Assembly (NCBI RefSeq): GCF_009905375.1
Contig: NC_133650.1
Location: forward strand, 146,648,567-146,712,566
Direction: 5' to 3'
Length of the DNA: 64,000 bases
From: Apium graveolens
Taxonomy: Eukaryota > Streptophyta > Magnoliopsida > Apiales > Apiaceae
Both the position numbers and the translations under genes were made by a program. A model generated the notes under the pieces. The model saw only the letters and a program-made list of their open reading frames with translations, searched no databases and was not told the origin of the DNA. Positions within the stretch are counted from its first letter, which is position 1. Each line of letters begins with the position of its first letter. Positions 22,425 to 33,615 of this stretch are shown piece after piece.

Positions 22425-22783
22425 AGCATGTTTATTATCCACTATGTAAACTAGCAGTTAATTGAGTTATAAAGTTAACACTGGTCCTCTAGTTAGTCGT
22501 AACAATTTAGATCAAATCTCTTGTATCACTCTCAAGAAGAAGCTGAGCTCTTTAACATCAAAGAGCTTAGAACTTTTGTAGCAAAACAATCTTAATTTTT
22601 AATATAAAAATTAAGTGAGTTTTGAAGATTTGTGTTCTTTATTTTATGCAAGTTTAAATTCTGCATGAACACTTTTCTATACAAGATTTAATTTACGTTG
22701 TTCAACCATTAACTTTCAAGAAAAGCCTAAAATCAGAAAAACACATTCACCCCCCCCCTCTGTGTGTGATTCATTATCTAACA
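22425..22783 (+). repeat. 5' LTR of Y (3'-terminal part)
   Basis: Matches 40850-41202 at about 95.5% identity. Ends CTAACA directly before the PBS. The upstream 1.1 kb of this LTR was displaced to the left of the window by the copia-1 insertion. Confidence 0.9.
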
Positions 22784-22785
22784 AG

Positions 22786-22797
22786 TGATATCAGAGC
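22786..22797 (+). other. Primer-binding site of Y
   Basis: TGATATCAGAGC, one mismatch from the tRNA-iMet complement, three bases after the LTR end. Confidence 0.88.
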
Positions 22798-22834
22798 AAA
22801 ATCTGAAAGTAAACAGATTCAAGATCTTGGAAGA

Positions 22835-24460
22835 ATGAATACACAGAATATCAGTAGCATCAAAATTCCTACCTTTGACAAAGCTAACTACACTCTTTGG
22901 AAAAAGAAAATGATGCTGTTTATCAAAGATGGCCAATCCATTCTATATTCAGATCCTCAAGAATGTACCATTCATTCCTGTAGTAAGAGTTGAGGAATCT
23001 ACAGATGGAGACATGGTCATACTAGCTCATTATGCTCCTAAAGATCCAGCTGAGTATTCTGACCCTGAAAAGGAGAAAGTCTCCCTGGACAGTAGCTTGC
23101 AATTAATATTGATTGAGTCACTTGCCAGTGTGATGTACAACAACATTGTTAACTGCGACACTGCCAAGAAAATATGGGAGAAGATTGAAATACTCTGTGA
23201 AGGAACTGAGGAGGTTAGATCTAATCAAAGAAGGATACTGATTTCACAATATGAGGGTTTCATGGCTAAGCCCAAGGAAAGAATTACTGATGTGTTTGAA
23301 AGATTCAATAAGCTGATAAATGACTTGCAGCTTCATGACAAATACTATGAAGCCGAAGAGGTGAATCTAAAGTTTTTGCTTACTCTCCCTGACCATTTGG
23401 AACAGAAAATATCAGCAATCAGGGAAGGGAGAGACTTGAGCAGGATAACTCTGGAAGTTCTATATGGAATTCTCAAAACCTATGAACTAGAGATGATTCA
23501 AAGGCAATCATTGAGATCTGGCCAATGATATGTTGTAGATGGTTCAAGTGCTTTAATAGTAAATGAAGGCCAAACATCTAATGATGAACCAAGATCTCAT
23601 ATCCCAGTTGCCGCAACAAGTGAGCAGAGAATAATTGATTCACAGGAGCAAGTCATACTAGAGTTGGAAAAGGATGAGTTCTATACTCTTGAAAAACTGG
23701 ATGAGCTAGATAAGTCAATGACCTATCTGGCTAGAAAATTCTCTAACATTAGAGTAAAGAAGCCAAGATACTTCAAAAGTAAAGGACAGTCCTTTAACAA
23801 AGATAGCAGCTAGAAAGAGAAAGGGAAGTACAATTCTGATAGCAAGAGTGGTTACAAAACTGGATCTGTTGACAGATCTAATATAAGGTGCTTCAATTGT
23901 GATGAACTATGCCATTTTGCTACAGAATGCAGGAAACCCAAGAAGGCAAAGAAAGATAAAGCGTATCTTGAACTTGAAGCAAAGTATGAAGCTCTTCTGA
24001 AGAAACAGCAAAGCAAAGCTTATATTGTAGAAGGTAAAAGTTGGGATGACTCTGAAGATGATGAAGATGAAGAACTAGGAAACTATATACTCATGGCCTT
24101 GGAGCAAGGAGAGTCATCCTCATCTAAAATGGCCTTGGAGCAAGGAGAGTCATCCTCATCTAAATCACAGGTACCAAATCTTACCTCCATTGATTTAAAT
24201 ATGAATCAATATAAGGAAACTGTTGAAAAGATCAGCACAGAAATGTTTCACATTCATACAAGCATGGTTGCTGCTAATGAAGAAGTTAGCAGATTAACAA
24301 AGTTAAATGAGAAGGTTGAAAGTGAAAAATAAGAAGCTGAATTATTGACAGTGGAGCTTGAAGCCTTGAAACAAGAAATTGGCTATCTAAAAAACAAGCT
24401 CAAGTGTGCAAATGAGATTGAGGGTGTGCTAAGAGAAAAAGTGGAGAAAGTGAAGTAAAG
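22835..24460 (+). pseudogene. Y gag, broken
   Basis: The ATG at 22835 starts MNTQNISSIKIPTFDKANY, a copia Gag N-terminus with LWKKKMMLF. A frameshift near 22925 moves coding to the frame that ends at 23528. This holds QLILIESLASVMYNNIVNC, SQYEGFMAKPKERITDVFER and LLTLPDHLEQKISAIREGRD. After TGA 23526 the frame goes on to a TAG near 23811 and a CCHC knuckle (CFNCDELCHFATEC, near 23890). A coiled-coil extension follows with a 36-bp tandem duplication. A TAA near 24330 ends the longest stretch. These are decay lesions of one Gag-Pol frame. Confidence 0.87.
24093..24164 (+). repeat. Perfect 36-bp tandem duplication in Y gag
   Basis: Two identical head-to-tail copies (24093-24128 and 24129-24164), each coding MALEQGESSSSK in the gag frame. 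The length keeps the frame, so it could have arisen while Y was active. Identity is complete, so it is recent relative to the surrounding decay or arose late. Confidence 0.93.
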
Positions 24461-25618
24461 TTGAAGTCCTTCAAGAATGCATCTGAATTGGTTGGTCAGT
24501 ACCATGAGAAAAACAAACCATGTGCAAATATTGTCATTGGTCTTGATTATGATACCTTAAACATCAAAAAGAAAAACACTAATGATAGAGAAAAAGCAAC
24601 AAAGAGTGAAAACGTTCCAATAATGCTGAAAAATATTGGGTCACCTGTGTTTAAGACTTGTGAGGTAAACTTCAGTGAAGAAGAATTGATTATCAAGCAA
24701 GAAATTGCAGATGAGGATAATGAAAAGAAGAATGTAAATTCAATTCAATCTTCTAAGGCTGAAGAAAGACTTATGGAAAATCAAAGTACCAAGACTCCTG
24801 TCAAAGAAACCAGGATTTAAGATGCACGAAAGAAGAAGAAAAATAAAAATGGAAGAATAGGGATAAACAAAAGCGATAATCTGGCCTATGTTGCAGATGT
24901 TCCAGGCAAGAAGTGTGGAAAATGTGTTCTACAAATCATCTAACTCACCTTTGTAAAAAGGGTGTTCGTAAGACAACAGAAGGAGCTTGCAAATACAATG
25001 AAGTAGATTCAAATGATCCCTACTCATTCTGTGATAAGTTTGACTGCATCCCTTGCAACTTGAAAGTGATGAAGAGTTGCCACAAATTGAGAGTAGATCT
25101 TAAAGAATCAAAAATTGAGTCTACATCAGAAAGGGATAGTGCACAAAAATCATTGAATTCTATTTTATCTGAAATAAATCACTCTACTTCTGCTAATTCA
25201 GTTAACAAGAAGAAAGTACCCAACACCGCTTGGGTCACTAAACACACTTGAATCTCATTGTGTGCAAGGAAAAGTGAAGAAAGTCATATGGATCATTGAC
25301 AGTGGATGTTCCAAACATATGACATGTGATAAGGCCCTGATATCACAGTTTGAGGAGAAAGCTGGCCCATTGGTGACCTTTGGAGATAACAGCAAAGGAT
25401 TCACAATGGGATATGGCAAGAATATTTCTGAAAATGTTGTCATTGATGATGTAGCACTAGTAGCTGGTCTTGAGGTGAATCTTCTCAGTGTTATCCAATT
25501 TGCAAACAAAGGCTTTGAAGTTTTATTCAACAAAAAAGAATGCACATTTATTAGCAAGAAAACGGGTGAAATTGCTCTGAAAGGAGCAAAGAAAGGAAGC
25601 TTGTTTTTTTCAGACTAA
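24461..25618 (+). pseudogene. Y gag extension and protease
   Basis: Three pieces. 24461-24820 encodes a Lys/Glu-rich stretch. 24913-25251 carries Cys-rich motifs (CDKFDCIPCNLKVMKSC) similar to those in Z, and ends where protease should start. 25262-25618 is the aspartic protease, with active site IDSGCSKHMT, then LVTFGDNSKGFTMGYGK and the NLLSV block. Stops at 24818, 25249 and 25616 separate them. Copia proteases mature the particle by cutting the polyprotein. Confidence 0.83.
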
Positions 25619-25705
25619 GACTCAACAAATAAGGATAGTATTTGCTGCTTCTACACCAAGGCTTTAGAAGAACAAAGCAAGCTATGACATAAGAAACAGT
25701 CTCAC

Positions 25706-26783
25706 TTGAATTTCAAGGCAATTAACAACTTAGTCAAAAAGGAGTTAGTGAGAGACATGCTCAAGCTGGAGTTTGCTCAAGTTGAAGTCTATGAAGCTTG
25801 TCAGAAAGGAAAGATGAAAAGATCTAGTAATAAGTCAAAAACTATGAATTCTATTAGCGCACCCTTGCAGCTTATTCACATGGACTTGTTTGGGCCAGTA
25901 AATGACTTATCAATCTCAAGGAATATATATGCACTTGTAATAGTGGATGATTTCTCAAGATACACTTGGGTAGATTTCATGTACTCTAAAGATGAAACTC
26001 CACATATCATAATTGAGCACATCAAGAAGATAGAAAAATAGGCTGAGGATTATAATTGTGTGAAAAGACTGAGAAGTGACAATGGAAGAGAATTCAGAAA
26101 TGCTACATTAAATCCTACATTAAGGTTAAGGCATTGTTCAAGAGTTCTCAGCTGTCAGGACACCTCAACAAAATGGAGTAGTTGAGAGAAAGAACAGAAC
26201 ATCGGTTGAAGCTGCTAGAATAATGTTGCAAGATGCCAAATTGCCAACAAATTTCTGGGAAGCGGCTGTCAATATTGCATGCTATACTCAGAACATATAT
26301 CTCATTAACAAGGCATACGGTAAGTCACCCTACTTAATCATGTCCAAGAGAAAGCCTACTGTAAAGCATCTTCATGTGTTTGGAAGCAAGTGTTACATTT
26401 TGAAAGACAACTCTGAATATGTGGGAAAATTTGATTCAAAGGTCTTTGAAGCAATTTTTCTGGGATATTCACTGGAAAGAACAACCTACAAAGTCTATGT
26501 GATTGATCAAAAGAAGATCATGGAAAGCACAAATGTGACCTTTGATGATGACAAGTGTCCAGGCTTGGAATGCCTTGATGATAATGAAGCTGAAGCCCTT
26601 GCATTTGAAAACCTCAATATTGATAGTGATTCTGAAGGAGAAGTTGAAGTTAATGCACAACAAATGATAAATGAAGAGACTACTGGACAGAAAATCATGG
26701 GAATAGAAGCTCATCTTAAACACCTGAATTTGATAGCACAAACTCAGGGGAGAAAGAGAAGAAGGATCTACCAGTCACACTAA
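25706..26783 (+). pseudogene. Y integrase, broken
   Basis: The zinc-finger part is weak. The catalytic core starts with IHMDLFGPVNDLSI (first Asp) and VDDFSRYTWVDFMY, then stops at TAG 26039. The second Asp block (LRSDNGREF) is readable beyond that stop in the same frame. The third block, with PQQNGVVERKNRT, appears after a further disruption near 26110-26160. It resumes at 26223 (MLQDAKLPTNFWEAAVNIA) and runs to 26781 with the KPTVKHLHVFGSKCY region. Integrase inserts the new DNA copy into the chromosome. Confidence 0.86.
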
Positions 26784-27018
26784 TAATGAAGAAAATGATG
26801 AAGGCACAAGTCAACAAACTCACACAAGGAAGTGGGATAGAAGTCACTCCAGAGAAGCAATTATTGGTGATCCTACTGCTGGTGTGAGGACTAGAAGTGC
26901 AACTGCTAATGAGTGCCTACATGCATATTTTCTATCCCAAGTAGAGCCTAAGAAAATTGATGAAGCTCTATTGGATCCTCACTGGATATCTGCCATGCAG
27001 GAAGAGCTGAATCAGTTT

Positions 27019-27445
27019 GGTTGCAAAAGGACACGTGTAATACACTAAGGAAATTGTGTTGATGCGTGTCCTGTAAATAGGACTCGTGGCAGCAGATAAA
27101 AGGAAGGAAATAAAAAATATATATATATATATACAAAATAACCACATATACACACTAATTGGTACATCTTCTTCCTCATCTTTTTCCTTCTCTGTTCTCT
27201 CCTGACCTCACAATCTCTCTAGTTTCCTCAGGCAATCTCTCCTATTCCCTGTTACTTCCTTATTTCTCCTCCGATTGCTGCATATGCCGGTATTTTTCCT
27301 TTCCGCCTATTATTGTTTACTCGACCGCCTATTCTCTGTGTCCTGTTTTTACCGCACTTCATTTTCTTTCTTTATTTTTGCTGTCCGCGCGTGTTGCACA
27401 CGTGCTGCTCCTGATTGATTTGATTTTATTACCTAAATATGTCAC
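27019..27445. other. 427-bp foreign insert within the Y RT region
   Basis: The RT N-terminal block is readable up to ELNQF (27018) and again from KVWKLVP-like codons at 27446. Between them lie 427 bp of unrelated DNA replacing about three codons. The insert has a (TA)n run at 27118-27132 and a long CT-rich tract (27166-27260), like a promoter and leader. Its first 12 bases copy RT sequence found 540 bp downstream (27559-27570). No target duplication is evident. I cannot identify the donor. Confidence 0.6.
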
Positions 27446-28889
27446 AAAGTCTGGAAGTTAGTCCCTGCACCAAAGAACAAAAGCATTATTGGAACAAAGT
27501 GGGTATTCAGGAACAAAATGAATGAAAATGGTATAGTTACCAGAAATAAAGCAAGTTTGGTTGCAAAAGGCTACTCACAAGAAGAAGGGATTGATTATGA
27601 TGAAACTGTTTCTCCTGTTGTAAGACTTGAAGCTATAAGAATTTTTTTAGCATTTGCTGCACATTCAAATTTTAAAGTGTATCAAATGGATGTCAAAAGT
27701 GCCTTTCTAAATGGTGAGCTAGAAGAAGAAGTTTATGTGCAACAACCTCCTAGCTTTGAGGATCCAAAATTTCCAAATTTTGTGTATAAGTTACTCAAGG
27801 CTTTATATGGACTAAAACAGGCACCTAGAGCTTGGTATGACACACTATCAGATTTCCTATTGAAGCATGGTTTTACTAGAGGAACCATAGAAAAGACTCT
27901 CTTCTACAAGAAACATGGTGAATATATGATCCTAGTTCAGATATATGTGGATGATATCATCTTTGGTTCTACTAATGAGAAGTTGTGCCAAAGATTCTCC
28001 AAGCTTATGCAAAGTGAATATAAAATGAGTATGATGGGGGAACTGAGTTACTTCCTTGGACTCTAAGTCAGCCAAAGAAATGATGGTATCTTCATCAGCC
28101 AAACTAAATATGTCAAGGATCTTTTGAAAAAGTTTGGAATGGTTGACTGTTCTCCTGCATCTACACCTATGTTTACTGCAACAAAGTTGGATGAGGATAA
28201 AAAGGGCAAGAGTGTAGATATCTCAAGCTACAGAGGGATGATTGGATCATTGCTTTACTTAACAGCAAGTAGACCAGACATCATGTTTGCAACATGTCTA
28301 TGTGCAAGATTTCAAGCCAATCCAAAAGAATCAAACCTGATGGCTGTAAAAAGGATTTTTAGACACTTGAAGGGGACTCCTAACTTGGGATTATGGTATC
28401 CTAAAAGAACTAGTTTTGAAGTTGTTGGATACACAGATACAGATTTTGCTAGATGCAGGGTTGACAGAAAGAGTACCAGTGGAAGCTATCAATTTCTTGG
28501 ACAAAGACTTGTATCTTGGTACAACAAGAAACAACAATCTGTATCAACTTCTACAGCTGAAGCTGAATAATAGCTGCAGGAAGTTGTCGTGCTCAAGTGC
28601 TTTGGATAAGAAATCAACTAATGGATTATGGCCTAGTGTTACACAAAATTCCTATCATGTGTGACAATACTAGTGCTATATCTATAGTAGCTAATCCGGT
28701 GAATCATTCTAGGACAAAGCACATTGATGTGAGGTACCATTTTATTAGAGAACATGCTACTAATGGTACCATTGAGCTCATTTTTGTACCAACAGAAAAC
28801 AACTAGGTGACATTTTTACTAAACCTCTGGATGAAACAACTTTCACTAGACTTGTAAGTGAAATTGGAATGCTCAATTCTTCATCTTAA
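27446..28889 (+). pseudogene. Y reverse transcriptase and RNase H
   Basis: RT blocks are clear: [67 protein letters not shown] and an intact catalytic YVDDIIFG (27944-27967). TAA at 28064 (after SYFLGL) interrupts the frame. RNase H follows in the same frame (LKGTPNLGLWYP, GYTDTDFARCRVDRKSTSGS, SVSTSTAEAE). A one-base loss at about 28570 shifts the frame to IMCDNTSAISIV and RTKHIDVRYHFIREH. Another single-base loss near 28800 precedes the FTKPL-like end, which stops at 28887. Confidence 0.9.
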
Positions 28890-29788
28890 AGGCAAGGACT
28901 CATCTAATGGTTTCAAGCAGATTAATCTCCAGTAAATCAAAATTAATTTAATTAAATTGGAAATCAACTGAAATATGAATTATAAATATCTCAGAAATCT
29001 TTGTATATTTAATTTTCAAATTCAATTAACTTGGAATTTTTTTTTAAATTCTGAGTAAACTACTTATTTGTTAATTTACATCCTTAATATGTAAAATTAA
29101 CTCAAGGCAGAATTACAATAATCAAAAGTATTTAGAGAACTGAGTTTTCGATAAGTATAAATTGACTTCTCGACAAGTCAATTTAGGACTACTTGAGTGA
29201 GTCCTCGATAAGTCAACTTACTGACTTCTCGAGTGACTTCTCGATAGGTTTAAAATGACTTATCGATAAGTCCTTGTATAGTTCTCTAATAGTGTTCATT
29301 CACAGAGTTCTCTACAAGTACAATTCTTAACTTATTAAAAACTCAGAACTGAGATAATTTAAATTGATAAATTATTTTGGTAAAATAATTTTGGAAAAGT
29401 TATTCTAATTTTATTTTGAATTTATTCAAATAAAAGTTAGAATTAATTCAGTCCACTTTTTGGACAAACTGGGTATTTATTTGACATTTCGATGAGTCAT
29501 GTTTGAGTTCTCTATAAGAGTAATTTAAAATGACTTCTCGATATGTACTTCACTTCTCTACATGACTTCTGAATAGACAACCACAAATGTCTATTTGTGA
29601 GTTCTCGACAAGTCATCTACCTGCACTATAAATACCCAGACTTCTCAATTATTTTAACTTGGAATTTCTCGAAATTCTAAGCAAACTGAATATTTATTAA
29701 TTTATATTCTAAATATATGAAGTTAATAAATAGCAGATCAAAAGAAGCAAAAAGTATGAAAAACTGAAATAATTTAATTTATAATTAT
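28890..29788 (+). repeat. Y 3' spacer with repeated TCTCGAYAAGTC motifs
   Basis: No gene. From about 29140 to 29620 the sequence contains about nine variants of TCTCGACAAGTC/TATCGATAAGTC (for example at 29172, 29203, 29267 and 29608). The same word recurs in the Y LTR at 40380-40570 in the same orientation. The last five bases (ATTAT) are the left target duplication of Z. Confidence 0.65.
29784..29788. other. Left target-site duplication of Z (ATTAT)
   Basis: ATTAT directly before the 5' LTR of Z; the identical five bases follow the 3' LTR at 37238-37242. This proves insertion into Y at this spot. Confidence 0.95.
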
Positions 29789-31085
29789 TGTAAGTCATAT
29801 GTCATAGCCTATTTGTATATTCGAGGATTCAACTCAACTTAAATAAGAATGTAATAAGTAAATAGTGGATCTACCGTCAGAGAGATCTCGCAAAGTAATA
29901 TCTGTCAAAGGATTCAGAGACAAGGTTCATCTACAGACTTGAGGAGTTAATTCACTGGAAGAAGTTCAAGAAGTTGATCATGCCTCAGTGATATAAATCA
30001 AGATCGTGGATTTAATCAAGTGACAGAGATCTCGTCAGGGTATCAATAAATTACAAGGATTTAATCTGAAGAAAATCAAAGTGTCAAAGTCAAGATATGA
30101 AGAAACGTCACGGAAGTTAGTCACTCATGAACCAGACAGTACATCGAGTGTCAACGTTGAAGTGGTGGAATTGATTCATAATTTTCAGTGATTTTCAGAA
30201 GATTTGCAGAAGAATGGTTGCTGCTCAAGACTAGAATTAATTCTCTATTAATTAATTAAGTCATCTAATTTAATTAAGAAAATAAATTATATCTGCGAAG
30301 AATAATTTATTTATTAATTGAATTAATTGATTAATTAATTCTGAATTAATTCTAGGAATTTTAGGAATTTTCAGAAGCTTAATTGGATTAAATTCAAGCA
30401 TTAAATCAGCAAGACAATTGAAAATGAACTAGCATGACAATCAGGATTGTCATACCGATTGTCATGCTAGGCCATTTTCCATTGTCATACCGAAAGTTAC
30501 TCTAGGAGGATAATTGTCTTGCTAGTTCATTCAGATTGTCTTGCTAGTTCATTCAATTGTCCTACCGAAAGTCTTGCCAGCTATAGGATTGTCATGCCAA
30601 TTCAATTCTATTGGTTTTGTTGATTAAAAAGAAGCAGAAGACCTTCTTTTCTATTATGATCCAACACACAAGTCAAGAACAAAAGAGCAGCCGCCTTGAA
30701 ATATAAAATCATCTTCTCTGCAGAAATTCAAGATCAATTTCTAGTTTGTTAATGTTAAATCCAAACCACTAGAATTATTTATCTTGTTCTTGTGTAACAA
30801 TCTAGCGGATCAAAATCCCTAGAACTTAATCTCAAATCGCGTTTAGCATTTGATTCTAATTATTGCAAAAATAGAAAAAGTTCATGTCGAATTTCTTCTA
30901 GATTTGTGATAATTGATTTGAGATTAATTCCTTGTAATCGATACAGTTGTTGTAACACCTTTCAAGTTTAATAATATTTTTATTTAACTTGAATTTTGTT
31001 TCACATTTTTTATTCCGCATTTTATTCGATTATTTGGTACTGTTTGTATTCAACCCCCCTTCTACAAACACATTGGGACCTAACA
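29789..31085 (+). repeat. 5' LTR of Z
   Basis: TGTAAGTCAT...CCTAACA. It contains a cluster of ATTGTCATGCTAG-like words (about 30429-30610), including a perfect 13-bp inverted repeat (30429-30441 with 30458-30470). CAACCCCCCTTCTAC lies near its end. Confidence 0.96.
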
Positions 31086-31087
31086 AT

Positions 31088-31099
31088 TGGTATCAGAGC
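31088..31099 (+). other. Primer-binding site of Z
   Basis: TGGTATCAGAGC, two bases after the 5' LTR; an exact complement to the tRNA-iMet 3' end. Confidence 0.94.
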
Positions 31100-31182
31100 C
31101 TTCTGATTAACGAACTAATCAAGATCCTAGACTTTTGTGATTTTTCAACTCCTTGAATTTTTATTTATTCATAAAATTCATA

Positions 31183-33413
31183 ATGACTTCACATAAAGTT
31201 GGAACCGTTAAAATTCCACAATTTGATAAAGAGAATTATATCATGTGGAAGAAGAAGATGCTATTATTTTTACAAGTTGCAAATCCCAAATATTCAAACT
31301 TGTTAAAGAAGGGTATAAAAACTCCGATGGTTATTGAACCGGAGGTAATAATAGATGGTGTGGTGACTACTGAAGCTAGAACCTATCCAAAAGAGCCTGA
31401 AGATTTTACTCCTGCTGAGAAGGAAGAAGCCTCCTTGGATGCCAGCCTTCAATTAATATTAATTGATTCCCTTGATCCCTTGATGAACAGACATGTGATG
31501 AACTGTAAAAATTCCAAACACATGTGGGAAACTATTGAGGTGATTAATGAAGGCACAGAGGAAGTTAGGGAGAACAAGTTGGAAATCCTAACCTCTGAAT
31601 ATGAACATTTCAAATCAAATCCAGGAGAAGGAATACTGAAGTGTTTGAGAGGTACAATGCGTTGATCAACAACCTGAACATCAATGGAAAGTATTATTCA
31701 ATCAGGGAGGTCAACAAAAAGTTCCTTTTAACACTGCCAGCTCATCTTGAACATAGAATCACTGCCATTAGAGAAGCTAGAGATCTGAGTGAGATTTCTT
31801 TGGACAGGCTCTATGGAGTGTTAAAAACCTATGAGTTGGAGCAGATTCAACAGAAGGAAGTCTACGGGAAGGATAGAATGGTCAGCACATCTACTGCACT
31901 TGTAGCTGAAGGTCAACAACAACAACAATCTCAACAGTTAGAAAGAATGGTACAGTATTCCAAGGCTGAGGAAAATATGTTAGTAGCAGAATATGATCCT
32001 CCTACTACAAATCAATCAAGTGATGATTTTTATTCCTTGGAAGAGCTGGAGCAATTGGAAGACGAGTCAATGGCCCAAATTGTCAAGAGATTCTCCCATG
32101 TCAGATTCAAGAGGAATCCCAAGCTGAAGTACAAGTCCAACTACAACAAATTCCAGAAAGGTGGATCTTCATCCTCTAACACCAGCAGTGGTGGATACCA
32201 AACAGGGATGGTTGATCGGGGCACCATTAGATGCTATAACTGCAATGAGTTGGGACACTTTGCCACAGAATGTAGGAAGCCAAAGCAAGTAAGAAAGAAC
32301 TCTGAAAGGGCTTATCTGGCAAAGGGAAGAAGCTGGGATGATACTGACAGTGAAGATGAAGATGAAGGAAATCTTGCTCTTATGGCTATTGATGGAAAAG
32401 CTTCATCGTCAAGAATAGAGGTAAAACTTTCTGATGCTGAAATGGTTTATCATCTAAGAGGTAACTTAGATTGTGCACGTCGTGATAATGAACTGTTAAG
32501 TTTACAGATCACAGACCTTGAGAAAGAGGTCAATGAATTAAGACTTGTGCACATTAATCAAGACAAATTAAAAGAACAGGTATCTTTTCTAGAGAATAGA
32601 GTTGACTGTTATAGAAAACTCGAAACTATTCTCAAAGACAAGATCACCGGTCTTGAGACTAAGGTTAGAGCCTACTTCAATTCTTGTACGAAGGCTAAAG
32701 AGTTCTATAGTAAGCATGCTGTTAATCAAACATCTGGAATAGGTTATGATTACAATGCTGCTATTGGAGAATTAGGCATAAACTCCCCTGCCCATGTCTG
32801 TGCTAAAGGGAGGGAAGTACCACATGTGCTTAAGGGTGTTGATGAACCCCTCTATAAAGCATCAATTGCTGAACCATTTGATGCGACCTCTTCTGTTATT
32901 CATGAAGAAATACGTGCTGAAGATCATGCTAATGAGAAGATTGTTTCCAAGTCAAGTGAGTTGAAAGTTCCAGTCAAAGTTGTGAAAGCAACTGAGACTA
33001 ACTCAGACACACATGAGTTGGATAACAATAATGCCATGTCTACCATGCATAAATTGCCTGCTGTTAATCACTCTCATAAAGCATGCGGTGTTGCTAATTG
33101 TATGTCTTGTGCTTTTAATATGATGTATGCTTATTTTAATGGTAAGCATGTGTCTAATGATAAGACTACTCCTCGTCAGCATGTGAATAACAAGAAGCAT
33201 GATAGGTCTAAGACTGCTAGTCCTTCTAAGGCTAGAAAGGAGACATTTGTGCCTAAGCTTAAACAGAAATTTGTTAAGGCTATTTACAAGGTCAAATGTT
33301 CAGTCATTGAGGATGTTGAGATCGTTAAAATTAAAAATGTTGTTTTGCCTGACAAAGGACAATTCTACAAGTATGCCGGGCCCAACCAAGTTTGGGTTCC
33401 GAAGAAGGTCTAA
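31183..33413 (+). pseudogene. Z gag polyprotein with one frameshift
   Basis: The ATG at 31183 opens MTSHKVGTVKIPQFDKENY, a Sirevirus-type Gag. The first frame runs to 31665. A single missing base near 31636 moves coding to the frame ending at 33413. In that frame: LLTLPAHLEHRITAIREARD, LYGVLKTYELEQIQQ, a CCHC knuckle (CYNCNELGHFATEC), an acidic Ser/Asp stretch, then about 100 residues of coiled coil (ITDLEKEVNELRL, LENRVDCYRKLETILKDK). A Cys motif CGVANCMSCAFNMMYAYF and a basic tail ending NQVWVPKKV follow. About 740 codons together. Given the near-identical LTRs, the frameshift is recent or a sequence error. Confidence 0.88.
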
Positions 33414-33615
33414 TCCATTTGAAGTGCAGGGCATTAAATAGGTGTAACCGGTAGTGTGGATTCTTGACAATGGATCATCAAGACATATGACCGGAGATAG
33501 AGCCCTGCTATCAAATGAGGATTGAGAAAGCTGGCCCCCTGATTACCTTTGGAGATAACAGCAAAGGTTTATCTGAGGGATATGGCTGTTTGCAAGCTGG
33601 GAATGTTATCATTGT
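33414..33615 (+). pseudogene. Protease remnant in Z
   Basis: Short fragments of a copia protease are visible: a degraded active-site block near 33455-33490 (a DNGSSRHMTG-like reading with shifts) and LITFGDNSKGLSEGYG at 33540-33590. Similarity ends near 33615. The rest of pol is absent, so the deletion junction probably lies here. Confidence 0.7.

Noticed and set aside
26469..26741. Antisense frames over the Y integrase C-terminus
   Set aside because: Shadow of the sense coding region, with no motifs.
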